Positions 1 to 11,663 of a stretch of DNA of 64,000 nucleotides are shown here, piece by piece. The stretch is from positions 4,576 to 68,575 of the forward strand of contig RWJK01001175.1 in assembly GCA_004335835.1 (NCBI GenBank), read 5' to 3'. The stretch's first letter is position 1; every line of letters begins with the position of its first letter. A model generated the notes under the pieces. It had not been told where the DNA came from. It did no database searches and saw only the letters and a list, made by a program, of their open reading frames with translations. The translations under genes and the position numbers were made by a program. This stretch comes from Scenedesmus sp. ARA3 (lineage: Eukaryota; Chlorophyta; Chlorophyceae; Sphaeropleales; Scenedesmaceae).

Positions 1-62
<62 letters not shown>
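1..62. repeat. (CA)31 dinucleotide microsatellite
   Basis: An uninterrupted CA run starts at the window edge and may continue beyond it. On the minus strand it is a (TG)n tract lying about 50 nt inside the intron that follows the exon ending at 115. Confidence 0.97.
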
Positions 63-63
<1 letters not shown>

Positions 64-114
64 CATTCTTGAAACATGCGTGAAGTAACATGCATCAAAG
101 CACCCAGCACTCAC

Positions 115-1380
115 CAGGATGGGCCTAGGAGCATCCGCCACCGTATCGCCAGTAGCCCGCGCCAGCACACCCAACACCATGCTGGCTTTGACCTTCCCCG
201 TGCTGCCAAACTGCTGCAGGAAAGGCCCCTGCAGCACCACGCCAGTCAAACCCACAATGTTAACCCAATCCTCCTGGAAATGAGTCACTGTTGGCTCTGA
301 TGGTGCTGACCGCGCGGCAGCTGGTGCTGCTGCTTGCAGGACACCTGCAGGCATCTGCCCTGCGACCGGCGCCTGCGTAGAGAAGCCTTGCATCTGTGCC
401 ACGTCGTAACCTGGCCCCTGCTGCAGGTATGCCTGGCTAGCAGCAGGCATTTGACCCATCACAGGGGCCTGCATGCCAGGTGCTAGCGGCTGTCCCATCG
501 AGAACGCTGGAGCTTGCTGCATGTATGTCGGCTGCTGAACTGGTGCTGCCTGCATGTATGGCGGCCCCTGCATGCCCTGCATTATCACGCCCTGCTGCTG
601 CTGCTGCGGCGGCGTAAACTGCATTGGCGCTCCCTGCTGCTGCTGCTGCTGCTGCAAGGGAGCCTGCATCTGCCCTGGCTGCATTTGCCCTGGCTGCATT
701 TGCCCTGGCTGCATCTGCGGGGGCTGCATTTGCCCTGGCTGCATTTGCCCTGGCTGCAGCTGCGCTTGCTGCATTTGCCCTGGCTGCATTTGCCCTGGCT
801 GCATCTGCCCTGGCTGCATTTGCCCCGGCTGCATCTGCCCTGGCTGCACCTGCGCCGGCTGCATTTGCCCTGGCTGCCCAGGTCCCTGCGCCTGCACCTG
901 TGCAGGAGGCTGCTGCATGCTCTGTGTCTGCTCTGGCTGCTGTCCTGCTGCAGGCATCGGCATAGCTGCAGCAGGATTGCTTTCATATGCATCGTTCGGT
1001 GTGTAAGCTGGCATTTGCCCTGGCGGTGCACCATTGCTGCTGGAGGCATCCGGTGTTGGCTCTGCTAGTGCATCGCTGCTGTAGGAAGCAGCCAGACGCC
1101 TGGGATGGCGCCTGCTTGCACTGCTGATGATGATGTTTGAATTGCTGATGCTGCTGCCACTGGCGAATGCTCGCAGGACTTGGGTGGCTGCAGCTGCACC
1201 TGGCCGTGCCACAGCAGCAGCTGCAGCAGCAGCTGCTACTGCCCTGCTGCCAACCGGGTGTGCGCGGCCATGAGCAACTGCGAGCTGCCGCACCGCTGAG
1301 GAGTAAAGCATTTTTGCTAGTCGTCCTGTCTGGCCCATGTGCTGCCGTTGCTGTTGCTGGTGAAGCAGGGAAGAACGCAT
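115..1380 (-). CDS. SSB-like OB-fold protein with mitochondrial-type presequence (5' exon, partial)
   Basis: One long minus-strand exon is open from ATG 1380 to a consensus donor (GTGAGT) after base 115; the gene continues past the left edge. The N-terminus looks like a mitochondrial presequence: Arg/Ala-rich, no acidic residues, with LYSSAVRQLAVAHGRAHPVG and then LRAFASGSS, an R-x-F-A-S type cleavage context. A Pro/Gln/Met-rich middle follows, containing fourteen 5-residue PGQMQ-type repeats. The last 60 residues (EDWVNIVGLTGVV, then FGSTGKVKASMVLGVLAR) resemble the first strands of a bacterial/organellar single-stranded-DNA-binding OB fold, as in SSB/OSB proteins. Met 1311 is an alternative start. 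The function (organelle ssDNA binding) is inferred from half a domain only. The gene is divergent from the DnaJ gene. Confidence 0.62.
664..873 (-). repeat. 15-bp coding minisatellite, 14 units (Gln-Pro-Gly-Gln-Met)
   Basis: Fourteen head-to-tail 15-nt units (plus-strand consensus CTGCATTTGCCCTGG) occupy exactly 210 nt in frame in the SSB-like gene. Most units are identical or differ by one base; three have other substitutions (for example PPQM, PAQV). Array length can change without breaking the frame. Confidence 0.95.
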
Positions 1381-2064
1381 GTCAGGCTGGCTCCCTCCAG
1401 GCCAGCTCCCCGCAGGCTGCTTGCTGCTGTTAGCTACCCCTGTGCTTGAGTAGCAAAATCAAAAATAGATCTCGAGGTGTAGGTTCGTAGGTGCTGCAGC
1501 TGGAGACACAGCCTGCATAGGTGCAAGCAAACAGGGCAGGAGTGTCAATAGCAGACAGCAGAGCTTCTGCCAGTAGGCGCTCCGAGGCTGTCTCGGCAAG
1601 CCAAAAGGGCAAATAAGTACGCACCAGTAGAGTTTTCGCTTTGCCTCGCAGGACAAGGGAGCAACAGGAGCTGCTCAGCAGTCTGATGCTGAAGGGACTG
1701 TTGACATGCGGTGGGCCAGGTGCTCTGGCACAGCGAGGCCGCACTTGAACAGTCCAATCGAAGCATAACGTTTCTCCCTGTTGAATTGCTGCTGTACAGC
1801 CACCTCAGCAGTGTAGGGCTTCGACACCCCTTGGCTCTCACACTGACAGGTTACTCCAAGTGGTTGATTTGGTGTGTTGAAGCGGGTTATAAGGGCTTGT
1901 TGCAGCCCCTTGCGTCAGTGTTAGAGGCATTATACGTGTACTTGCAGAACGAGTGTCGTTGACAGGTGCCAGCTGCAAAGTGAAGCATCTTCCCGTTCAC
2001 CGCTGCTCACAGCTGTAGCACAACGCTGCAGTGCTCGATCTAGCACTCGTATTGTTCGTCAAAC
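1381..2064. promoter_or_regulatory. Divergent intergenic region between SSB-like and DnaJ genes
   Basis: This 684-nt interval separates two start codons pointing away from each other, so it should hold both 5' UTRs and promoters. No convincing TATA box or conserved element is visible. The short open frames here have no protein-like features. Confidence 0.5.
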
Positions 2065-5000
2065 ATGGCTGATGCGGGCTCACCGGCTGAGCCTGTGCCT
2101 GAGACAAAGGAGCAGGAAGTAAGCAAAGAGGCAGAAGAGGAGGACCCAAGAGAAGCCCTCAAACGTGAATGGCGTGAAGCAGTGCGCAAGACGCGGCCGA
2201 AAGATGCTGCAGGTACGTGTCAGCAACCTCTGAGCTCCATGCAGGCTGTTCTGCAGGCTCTGCACTGTAGTACTGCCTAGCTTCCACATGCGCACACCTG
2301 ACAGCAGCTGGTTGCAGTTGTAGCAGTTGCGACAGGCACCCAGCAGGTCCAGCTGCCTGGCTTTTCATTGCGTTCAGGTGGTTTCAAAAGCGGCCTGGCA
2401 ACAGCTGCTGCTGGCATCGCCAGTGGGGTGGTTGGCCTAGTGGCTGCGCCAATTGTCGGAGCCAAGCAGGACGGGGCAGCTGGCTTTGCCAAGGGCATCG
2501 CTACTGGTGAGCTGCAGCAGCAGTAACTCACAATAGGTGCAGAGCAGCAGCTGGAACTTGGCTCTTGTTACTGGGCAACCGTGGCGTTCTGGCAGCTTGC
2601 ATGCTTCCTGCAACTACACTGGCAGGTGCCTGCTGGGAACCTTTTGAGGTCATATTGCATATGAACTGTGTGGCGCATGTATATGCACTGCATCAGAGCT
2701 AAGAGTGTAAGAACTTGTGTATATCAAAAATATGTTGTGGAGTCCAGCAGCAGCAGCAGCAGCAGCACCACCGCAGTATGTTTGCCTGTATCAGGCGTGT
2801 GCGGCAGCTGCTAGCGGTTCTGGCCGGCAACCAGTTCTTGATGCTTGCCTTTGTCATCAATGCTTGCTGTTGCTGGCAAAGCTGAGCCCAGCGCACGCAT
2901 ACGTGGTGTGTGCTGGACATCACACCCGCGCATGCAAGCTTACTAAGCTTACCAAGCGTAATTGCTGCTGCTGCTGCTGCTGCTGCTGCTTCAGGCATTG
3001 CTGGTGCCGTGGTGCTGCCGGTGGCTGGCGTGGTGGGTGGCGCAGTGCAGGTGGGGCGTGGCATCGCAAACCAGAGCGAAGCCACGCAGGAGAAGAAGAA
3101 AGGGCGCGTGTGGAACAAGGTATGCTGTAGGCGCAAGGCACGGCGGCAGCAGCAAGAGTGGCAGCATTGTTGGTAGCAGCAACAGCAGCAGCGACAGCAG
3201 ATGTGGCAGCGCAGTATGCCATTGCAGGTTGCTGCCACTTGCAGGCTCGAGCAGTGTTGCACGACCAACCGCAGCCGCAGCATGCTGACAGTTTCTGACT
3301 TCACGCAAGTGTGCACCGCAGCCACCTTCAGCTACTGCACCACGCCTGCTGAGGCAATAAGATGTTCCCTCTCACAAGCACTAGCTGTGATGTGCCTTGC
3401 AGGAGAGCCGCCAGTGGGAGGACCCACCCGGCACTGAGCTGCAGGCCTACGACGAGGCAGCGGCGCAGCAGGCGCTGGGCGTGCCTCCTGGCGTTGACTA
3501 CTATGCGCTGCTGGAGGTGGGGCGGGACGCTGACGCTGCCACGCTGAAGCGCCAGTACTACATCCTGGCCCGCAAGTGGCACCCAGGTGGGTTGGGGTTG
3601 TGAGGTGGCATGCCGCGGCGGCTGGCAGGGTTGAGGGGTGCAAGCAGCACAGCGCTATGATAGACAACGGTTTTAAGGCATGGTGTAGTAGGCAGGCTCT
3701 GGAGTGTGCAGCCGGCCATGCGGCGAGCAGTTGGATACGCCAGCAGGAGCAGCAAGATGCGGGCAGCAAACGTCGGGCCAGCATCGCTTGTGGTAATTCG
3801 CATCCCGGCCCAATCTTTGTGCTCGCACCTGCTGTTCGCCGCGCCACCTCAACACACTGACAGAAAAAAAAAACGGCAACCCCCGACGCCTCACACCTGC
3901 TGCCACATGCACTGTGCTGTCACCTGCTGCATGCTACTCTGCCTCACAGCACCCTGTACTGCCGTTGTTTCTTTTTCCCCCCGCCTGCAGACAAGAACCC
4001 GGACAACCCCGAGGCCACGCAGCGCTTCCAGGAGCTGGGCGAGGCCTACCAGGTGCTGAGCAGCCCCGAGCTGCGAGCAAAGTACGACAAGCACGGCGCG
4101 GCAGGCCTGGACGTGCAGTTCGTGGACCCCAGCATGATCTTCGGTGAGCGGCTTGGTTAGCGGGGGTTGACTGCTTGTTTATCTAGGGCTGCATGACCTT
4201 TGCTGGGTGCTGGGTGAGCGGCAGCCGTCGCTGGCCGGCCTGGATGTGCAGTTTGTGGACCCCAGCATGATCTTTGGTGAGCGGGGTGCGTTGAATGATT
4301 TGTTTAGAATTTGGTTGCTTGTTTACCTAGAGCTGCATGGATGGTTTGTGGTGAGTGCATGTCGTGGAAGCGCCAATCTGACCAACCCCGATGGGTGGGA
4401 GGAGCTATGGAGGGTCTTGAGTTTGCCTGTATGTTTACGGCTGCTGGAGCTAGCAGGCATGCTTGTGCAGTTTGTGCATTCAATGCCGCCGACCTTGAGG
4501 CAACAAACATGATACTGCTGCCGAAGCGACGCTGCTCCTTGTTCGCTTAGATCGCCACCGCATGCCCTGACTGCTCTGGCGCTGTGCACTGCATGTATGC
4601 AGGCATGCTGTTTGGCAGCGAGCTCTTTGAGCCTATCGTGGGCGAGTTCCTCATCGCTGCAGCCACCTCCAAGGGCAGGGAGCTGTCGGAGAAGGAGATG
4701 AACCTGATGCAGGTGAGGCAACGTGCAGCTTGTGCTTTATGCTTTGCTGATGCTTCAAAACTGGCTGTGGGGCCTTGAGGTTGTGCTGGCTGTGCGCGGC
4801 TGGATGCTGCACACTGTTGAGCAGTGCGCTGTGCACCATCTGACGTTTTCGCACAATGGTACAAACGCCTGCGCATGCTGCATACACACAGCACTTCGAA
4901 GCGGCGATCTGCACATACTGGCGACATCAACACCCATGTACTGCAATGCTGCGCGTGGCCTTGCAGGAGACGCGCATTGCCAAGCTGCTGGTGAAGCTCA

Positions 5001-7095
5001 AGGCGCGGCTGGAGCCCTTTGTGGCGGGGGAAGCAGAGGCCTTCAGGGAGGTGCAGGCCATCAACGCGGAGCAGCTGGCGGCAGCCAGCTTCGGCAGCGT
5101 GATGCTGCAGGTGCGGCGGCTGCGGAGCACAAGCCTTGTGACACATGCTCAGATTTGCCTTTGAAAAGATGTGTGATTTGTTATGTGAGATCGTGGCTGG
5201 GCTTGCGAGCGCGTCTGTCCTGGCAAAACAGCGGGCCCGAGCAGTGTTAGCTGCTGTGGTGTTTGGTTGTAACTTTTGGGGCAGACTGTTTTGTTGCTGC
5301 ACGACAGCCCCAATTGGCCATCGTGAACTGAGGCATGACCTCACCGGACATGCTTCTTTTGTGATCCGCACCTGCTCCGCTGCCCTGTCACAGGCGGTTG
5401 GCCGTGTATACCAAACAGAAGCAGAAATCTTCCAGAGCAATCCGTTGTTTGGAGGGTTCAGCAAACTCAAGCGCGCTGGAGATAGCATCAAGTGAGCAGT
5501 GCTTGCACTCAATGCAGCAACAGCAAGTGCAGTTAGGTGAGGAATCAGATCAGCAGATGTGCGTTGTGTGCTGTGTTGTGTGGGCTTGTGCAGCAGCATT
5601 GCCCTTCTATGCTTGCTTGAGCGTAGCAGTCGATTGCAACTTGTCAGCAGCTTGAGTACGCAGCACTGTGCGACACGCCTCACACTGCAACCACCGCTAC
5701 TTCACATACACCAGCTGTTCTAAAGTTTGGTGCTCATGCCCTGCAGGTCTCAGCTGCAGGCAGCCAAGGCAGCAGTCGACCTGATGCAGCATCAAACAAA
5801 GCTGGAGGCAGCTGACGCGGCACTGAAGCAGCACGCAGCGACGCTGCAGGAGCAGCACGGCAGCGCGGGGCAGCTGCCAGAGGTAGCGCGCGTGCAGCTG
5901 GCAGGCATGATGCTGCAGCGGTGAGTGTGCTGTGTGTAGCTGTGTTGCAGCTGCAGTTTGACAGCAGCATTGCATATGTGCTAGGCTGGGCCAGGTGGCT
6001 GCTGCATGGCTTGCTGTTTGGCTCTGTTGCTGGTCCTGCACTGAGGCTGGCGGTGCATGTAGCAGCTGCACAAGCAAGCACCTTGCTGATCCCAGCCACA
6101 GCTGCAGCAGGCAGGGCCAGTGCTGCCGCCTCTGTGCTCATCAAGCCCGCCTATCTATTGCTTGCCCATCGTATCCATAAGACTGTGCGTGTCATTCGCC
6201 CCCTGCCGCTGCCTGCAGGCACCTTGCGCATCCCAGGCACAGCCGTTGGCAGGCGGTCTCAGCAAGGCTAATGCTGCTGGCTGTGTGATCACAACACCCA
6301 TAAATCTATCATAAACCGTCATTGCCACTGAACCTCCTGCATTTGCTGCTGCCTCCTGCAGGCATGAGCTGGAGGTGACTGGCATGGGGCTGGCGCTGCA
6401 GGCGATGTGGGCGGCCAATGTGCTGGACATCCAGCGTACGCTGCACCAGGTGTGCAAGCGGCTGCTGCGCGAGCCGGGGCTGCCCAAGCCGCAGGCCAAG
6501 CTGCGCGCTGCGGCACTGGCGGAGCTGGGCCGCATCTATCTGGAGGCGCAGGTGCGGCCTGCGGGACATCGTGTTTAGGTTATTTAGCTGATCATATGGA
6601 TGATGTATTGAAGCAGCTGCACTGGCGGAGCTGGGCCACATCTACCTGGAGGCGCAGGTGGGTTGTGCAAGATATTTTCCATGATTTTTTATGGTTTCAA
6701 AGAAAATATACGAGTTGATTGACTGAGCAGTTGGTGGAAGTCTTGAAGTACTTTTGGGCAGGGTTTGGGCGGCTTACTGCTGATTGCTTGCTCAGTTGAG
6801 GCTGCAGCTGGCATGGTTCGGGCATGCTTTGCGTCCAGAGTTGTGACAGGAGCAGCAGCATAGGCTGCTGTGCCTGTATGCTGCCTTTCTACTGTTCTTG
6901 CAATGTGTACATGCTGGCTGGCGCGGGCAAGTCGATTGTGCTCAGCAGCATCTCATGTTTATCATGCCGCACTGCTGCAGGTGCCTCCTGAGCTGCAGAA
7001 GGACACGCAGCAGCAGATGAAGGAGGCCCTACAAAAGCTGCAGGAGCTATACATGGGCCAGACAGCAGCAGAGGAGGCAGAGGCAGAGGCGGCTG

Positions 7096-7129
<34 letters not shown>

Positions 7130-7187
7130 GTCTGGCGCAGCAGGGCGAGCAGGTGCATCAGCAGGCAGCAGTGCCGGCGCCAGTTGA
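2065..7187 (+). CDS. J-domain co-chaperone with C-terminal DnaJ-X domain
   Basis: Eleven exons: 2065-2212, 2378-2506, 2995-3119, 3403-3586, 3991-4143, 4603-4712, 4967-5110, 5394-5491, 5747-5920, 6362-6551 and 6981-7187; 553 aa. Phases agree at every junction. Residues 1-50 are acidic/charged. Residues 50-120 carry two Gly/Ala/Val-rich stretches that could be membrane-associating or flexible. The J domain is at about 166-230 ([16 protein letters not shown] at 194-196); the HPD aspartate codon is split by intron 4. From about 247 the sequence [16 protein letters not shown] opens a DnaJ-X domain, as in yeast Caj1/Djp1 and plant relatives. The role, by family, is stimulation of an Hsp70 ATPase; the compartment is unclear. 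The C-terminus is a poly-Ala run whose downstream frame is in doubt (see findings). Exons 5 and 10 have partial duplicates in the following introns. Confidence 0.93.
4231..4276 (+). repeat. Intronic duplicate of DnaJ exon 5 3' end plus donor
   Basis: The sequence coding [14 protein letters not shown] and its GTGAGCGG donor (exon 5, ending 4143) recurs here, with the donor at 4277. The coding part differs at three third-codon positions only (GAC/GAT, TTC/TTT twice). The flanking intron text (cttgtttatctag versus cttgtttacctag) is also similar, so the duplicated unit spans the junction. Confidence 0.92.
6612..6657 (+). repeat. Intronic duplicate of DnaJ exon 10 3' end plus donor
   Basis: The last 15 codons of exon 10 ([15 protein letters not shown], ending 6551) are repeated about 105 nt downstream, followed by a GTGGGT donor. 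One nonsynonymous change (CGC to CAC) and a few silent changes separate the copies. Confidence 0.9.
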
Positions 7188-7676
7188 CCTCATCTATGAG
7201 ATGCTTGGCAAAACTGGGGTGTGGGAGTGCAGTGAGGTGCGGATGTACAGTTGCGCGCTGCTGTTGCAGTAGGCGCCAGGTTCAACATTGCAGGGGTCAG
7301 CATCCCCCTGCATGTTGTTTGCTGCTTGAAGTCATGGAAGGGGCTCGTGGCTCTTGCGGCTGTCATATTGTACATGTTGCGGTGCAGGGCAGACATCAGG
7401 GCTGTTGCATCGGGATGCAAGAGTACTAGCTAGTGGGACTGCGGCATTGGCACTTCACGAGTACACCGCAAAATGATACAGGTTCATACCAGTACTGCTC
7501 CCACAGTATCAAGAGATGCAGACAATTGCGCTTGGTTGCTGGCCTGTGTCTGGCTGTAGTTTCAGTGGGCATGCTTGTCATGCATGTCCGTGCACTGGTC
7601 AGCATTGTGAGTCCTGTCCTGTCTTTGTGCATTGGTTCCACAACTTGTTGTGAGTACTCAGAGTTACGCCGCAACT

Positions 7677-7705
7677 TAGTCACTTGCCAAGTTGGCAAGT
7701 GACTA
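7677..7705. repeat. Perfect palindrome, 14-bp arms, 1-nt centre
   Basis: TAGTCACTTGCCAA is followed by one G and then its exact reverse complement. It lies in the probable 3' UTR of the DnaJ gene, about 120 nt before the UGUAA signal. Confidence 0.97.
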
Positions 7706-7822
7706 GCGTATCGTATCTATTATTGTTGTCAGTGAATGGTTGTACAGAGGAACGTGCGTGCTGGGCAAGCTCGCAGTGCTTCAGCAGCAGCCCGTGAGTA
7801 TGACTACAAGGCCACTGTGACC

Positions 7823-7827
7823 TGTAA
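7823..7827 (+). terminator. Candidate UGUAA polyadenylation signal (DnaJ gene)
   Basis: TGTAA is the usual chlorophyte poly(A) signal. This copy lies 636 nt after the DnaJ stop, a normal algal 3' UTR length. Confidence 0.5.
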
Positions 7828-8372
7828 TGATTGACCTGCTTGCACGTTGTACCAATTTTATACTGTGAGATGCAGCCGGGGCACTGCCTGCTTGGTCTGT
7901 GTACAGCACAGCAGGTGGTCCAGTGTTTCGCTCTGCATCCGCAGTGTTCCAGCGCCGTCACCGTGTGACATTATATTCAATTACTAAACGATGCATTTTA
8001 TGGCGTGCTTGTGTCGTGGAGGTCAGGCCTGGTTTTCTTCTGGGAACGGGGTGCTGCGGCAGAGTAGACAGCCAGCACGTTGGGCGCCGACACCGCATAA
8101 ATGGTGTAATAAATGGATCAAATTTTCCAAGTGTCGTGGTGTGCTGCTCTGCTACTGTCAAGCATGCAATTACGAGTTACCAAGCCCATGTGCACGCAGC
8201 CTGACAGCTTTGTACCAGCTATTCGAATTGCTTGGGCCGCCTGAAAACTCTCAAAATAATTCATCGGTGATTTGTTCCATCTTGCTCCTCACGTAGCAGC
8301 GGAGAAGACTGGTCCGCCAGGTTACGCGCCAGTCCCGGGACGAATTGCTAGAAGTTCACCTGTTCCTTCGTC

Positions 8373-11300
8373 ATGCAAGCTAGTCAGGATCACAAAAACG
8401 GACGTGTGGATACTCTCAGATGGGTGCAGAGCTCTCGACAGGACGAGCAGTCTGGTCTGGAACTACTGCCAGCAGCACCTGCCCCATGCACCACCAAGAA
8501 CAGCTTTCTGCTAAGGCTAGAGTCGACTGGCGATGCAGCAACCGGCAAAGATGGTACAGAACGTGCAGCTGCACGGTCAAAGCCTTGCAAAGACCCTGAT
8601 GGTACCGCACACAGCGCCATCATCATCACAACGCCCAGCGACAGCAGCAGCAATGATGGCAGCAGCCCTGTCTCTATCTATGACGTGCTGTCTCGCAAGC
8701 GGAAGTATGCCATCATCTACATCAGTGCAGTAGCTGCCATCCTGGCGCCCTTGTCAACAACAAGTGAGTCATCCTCTCAAGACCTTACGCTGCAATGTAC
8801 TGCCAGTGGAGCAGCTGCAAGCCATACTCGACATTTGGTGCTGCAGTTGTGATGCGAGCACTGATGAATTACATGCAAGGTAGAAAGTTGTTGCAGCACC
8901 CTTTGTCTGTACAGTTCTGGTGGTGTGCTTGTGTGCTGCGCTTGCCAAGCACAGTATGCGTCACCACTGAGTTTCCTGTGCGTTGTGTTTGGGGTGCTTG
9001 CTGCAGTGTACCTGCCGGCGCTGCGGCCCATTCAGGCAGACCTACACACTACCATTGAGCTGGTGGTGTCTAGTGTGGTGAGCACCTGTAGGTTCCGGGC
9101 ACCACGTGTTGCAGCGCTGCAGTCAAAGCTGTGCTGAGACTTGGCTTGCAGGACAGCAGCAGGGCAGCACAGGCAGCAACAGACCGCGACGCAGCTTGCA
9201 GGATGGCTCCAAGATGGTGATGCAGCAGTAAGGGCAGCACCGGAAAGCATATTAAGCGGCAGCAGGTTACTTTGATGTTACATCAAGCATGGTGCTGTGA
9301 GCATTCGGCGCAGCTCTTGCAAAACAGTTGTCGAGTCAACATGCTGCTGCTGCTGTCGAGTTGAGCTGACTGCGCTGTTGTCCCTACACCTGCAGGCTAT
9401 CTACATGTTTGTCATCGGCGCTGGTGCCCTGCTGTGGTGAGGCAACAGGCAGCAGCAACAGCCATGCTGTAACTGCTCTTTGAATCACTTACCAGCCAGC
9501 TCTCTTTTTGAGCTGGCAGGCACACTGCAGGCTGCACATCAGACAACACCAATGTCACCACAGCAAGCAACTGCACAGGCTAGCCTACTGTTTGACCAGC
9601 GGCAACATCATGGTGCCTGCGCATGCCTTCCACTATGCAACAACAGCATGCTAGGAGCATCGTTGCTGCATGCGCATGACATCATGCTTCCTGCAGGCTG
9701 GAGTCCCTCTATCTTTTCCCTTTCGTACATGTGCTCATATGCTTGCTCTCACTCTGTTCTAATTCATCCAAAACCTCTTCATGCAGGGGCCCGCTGTCTG
9801 ACTGGCTGGGGCGGCGCGCCGCCTTCCTTGCGGCCACGCTGCTGTTCCTGGCCACCAGCGTACCCTGCATCTTCGCGCCCAGCATCTACCTGCTCATCGT
9901 GTTCAGGGCGCTGCAGGGCCTGGCAGTGGCGGCATATGGTGAGGAGGGTGTAGCTGGGCTATGATTGCTGTGTTAGATGTTGTTAGCAGGTTGCTAGTTG
10001 CCTGCTCCACGATGTTGATGCTGACACACGACTATGCCAGCTGACGTTTGACCTGATTTGATGAGCTGCAGTGCAGCAAGCATGCTGCGTGTGTGTTTCC
10101 TGCAAGTTGTTTGACCACCCACCTGCCTTGTGCTACCGCCTGCGTTGCTGCAGGCTCTGTCGGCAGTGGTCTTGCTGCTGACATCTTTGCACCCTGCGAG
10201 CGTGGAACAGCGCTGGGCATCAGCTCAGTGCCGCCCCTTGTGGGGCCTGTCATGTGAGTCGGCACTGCAAAGCAGCCCTTGCAATTGCCAATCCGTGCAC
10301 GCTATATCCTGCAAGCCTGCTCGGTCCTGGACACTGTAGTACACTTGCAGAATGCAGCTCGCCGGCAGTGCGTACAAAACGTACAGATCACGTTGCTACG
10401 TGTTGCCAGTATGCAGTGTAGCAGACTTTTTTGCTGTGCCGGATGGCAATCACAGTCAGATAACCTTATGCTGACTTCCCACAGCAAGTGTCACACCCAG
10501 GTTTTTTTGCTGCAGATGTTTGACTGATGTTTGACCGCTGTGGCATCATCTGCTGGCCCTGCCTGCTGTGCTGTGCTCTGCTGCCCTGCAGTGGCCCGCT
10601 GCTGGGTGGCGTGCTGTCTGACCACTTTGGCTGGCGGTCAACGTTCATCTTCACCACCTGCATGGCTGGTGTGGTCATCCTGCCGCTGCTGCTGTTCTTC
10701 CTACCAGGTGAGTTGCGGCCGGCAGGGTAGTGCTGTGCAGAGCTGCACATCATGCATGCTTGACGCATACAAAGAGAAGAATGACAAGGTAAGCATGGCG
10801 TAATGTTGTTCAAACGCTGGTCCTGTTGTGCTGCCGCTGCTGTTATTGCAGAGACGACGCAGTATCGCGCGCTGCGGCGCCTGCGCGCGACTGACCCGCA
10901 AACAGCAGCCGTCATCAAGGAAGCAGACAGCATTGAAGCAAGCCCTCCCAGGTTTAGGGCCCCCTGGTATCCCGTGCTGCTCATCCTAGACCGGCAGCTC
11001 ATCCTACATGTAGCATTAGGTCTTGTGGCATTTGGCTCTTACTACTGCAGCGTCACTGAGCTTCCGATCAACCTGGGATCGCCAGCATATGGATTGTCAC
11101 CTTCGAAAGTCGGGCTGTGCTACCTGCGGATTGGCGTTGCTGGTATGCTGGCATGTCCGCTTGGTGGAAAGGTCTCTGACATCTGTGGGCGTGTGAATCC
11201 CTCACAGCCGCTCCGCAAGGTGCTGCCTAGCAATTGGATGCTGCTGTTTGTGTTCACTCCATGTCTGCTGCTGTACGGGTGGAGCCTGCACTTCCATATG

Positions 11301-11591
11301 CACATTGCTGTGCCGCTGATTGGTATCTTCCTTGTCGCACTTGCCACCTGCTCGTATCTGCCGGGTATCTTCTCATACATGACGGCAGTGAAGCAGCAGA
11401 CTGCTGGTGCTGCTGCAGCAGGCCTGTATGCGCTGCTGTTTTTGGCTAGTGGTGTGCTGATGCTTGTGGCCGCATCTGTGATTGAAGCAGTTGGCATCGG
11501 ACCTTTCAGCACGATTCTGGCAGGGCTGAATGTAATCGTGGCGAGTGTAGCGTGTGTGCAGATCAGGAGAGGGATTGCTACAGCGCCTGTT

Positions 11592-11637
<46 letters not shown>

Positions 11638-11663
11638 TGGCAGCTCCCTGTGCAGAGCCATGA
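8373..11663 (+). CDS. DHA1-type MFS transporter (Bcr/CflA/Qdr-like drug:H+ antiporter family)
   Basis: Seven exons: 8373-8763, 9007-9077, 9396-9436, 9787-9938, 10154-10253, 10592-10707 and 10852-11663; 560 aa, phases consistent. A hydrophilic N-terminal tail of about 110 residues precedes TM1 (KYAIIYISAVAAILAPLSTT). Typical DHA1 marks follow: MYLPALRPIQADL, motif A GPLSDWLGRR (169-178), TM4 region RALQGL, and motif C GPVIGPLLGGVLSDHFGWR (about 249-267), characteristic of proton-driven antiporters. The last exon codes the second six-helix half and ends in a Gln14 run near the C-terminus. An in-frame stop at 8349 supports Met 8373 as start. Likely role: proton-coupled export of small molecules across the plasma membrane or an endomembrane; the substrate cannot be deduced. 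Confidence 0.93.

Larger units (their letters stand above)
7188..8372 (+). other. DnaJ 3' UTR and upstream region of the MFS gene
   Basis: No confident gene lies here. It holds a UGUAA signal at 7823-7827 and a near-perfect palindrome at 7677-7705. The first part (7188-7272) is open in the alternative Gln frame of the DnaJ last exon. An in-frame TAG at 8349 lies just upstream of the MFS start. Confidence 0.6.

Noticed and set aside
514..1068. Plus-strand frames with LHLPW or CICPG repeats
   Set aside because: These are shadows of the minus-strand PGQMQ minisatellite; only the minus frame extends in both directions into non-repetitive, protein-like sequence.
9495..9517. Hairpin GCCAGCTC/GAGCTGGC with a T-rich loop
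   Set aside because: An 8-bp stem inside an MFS intron, close to background for a window this size.
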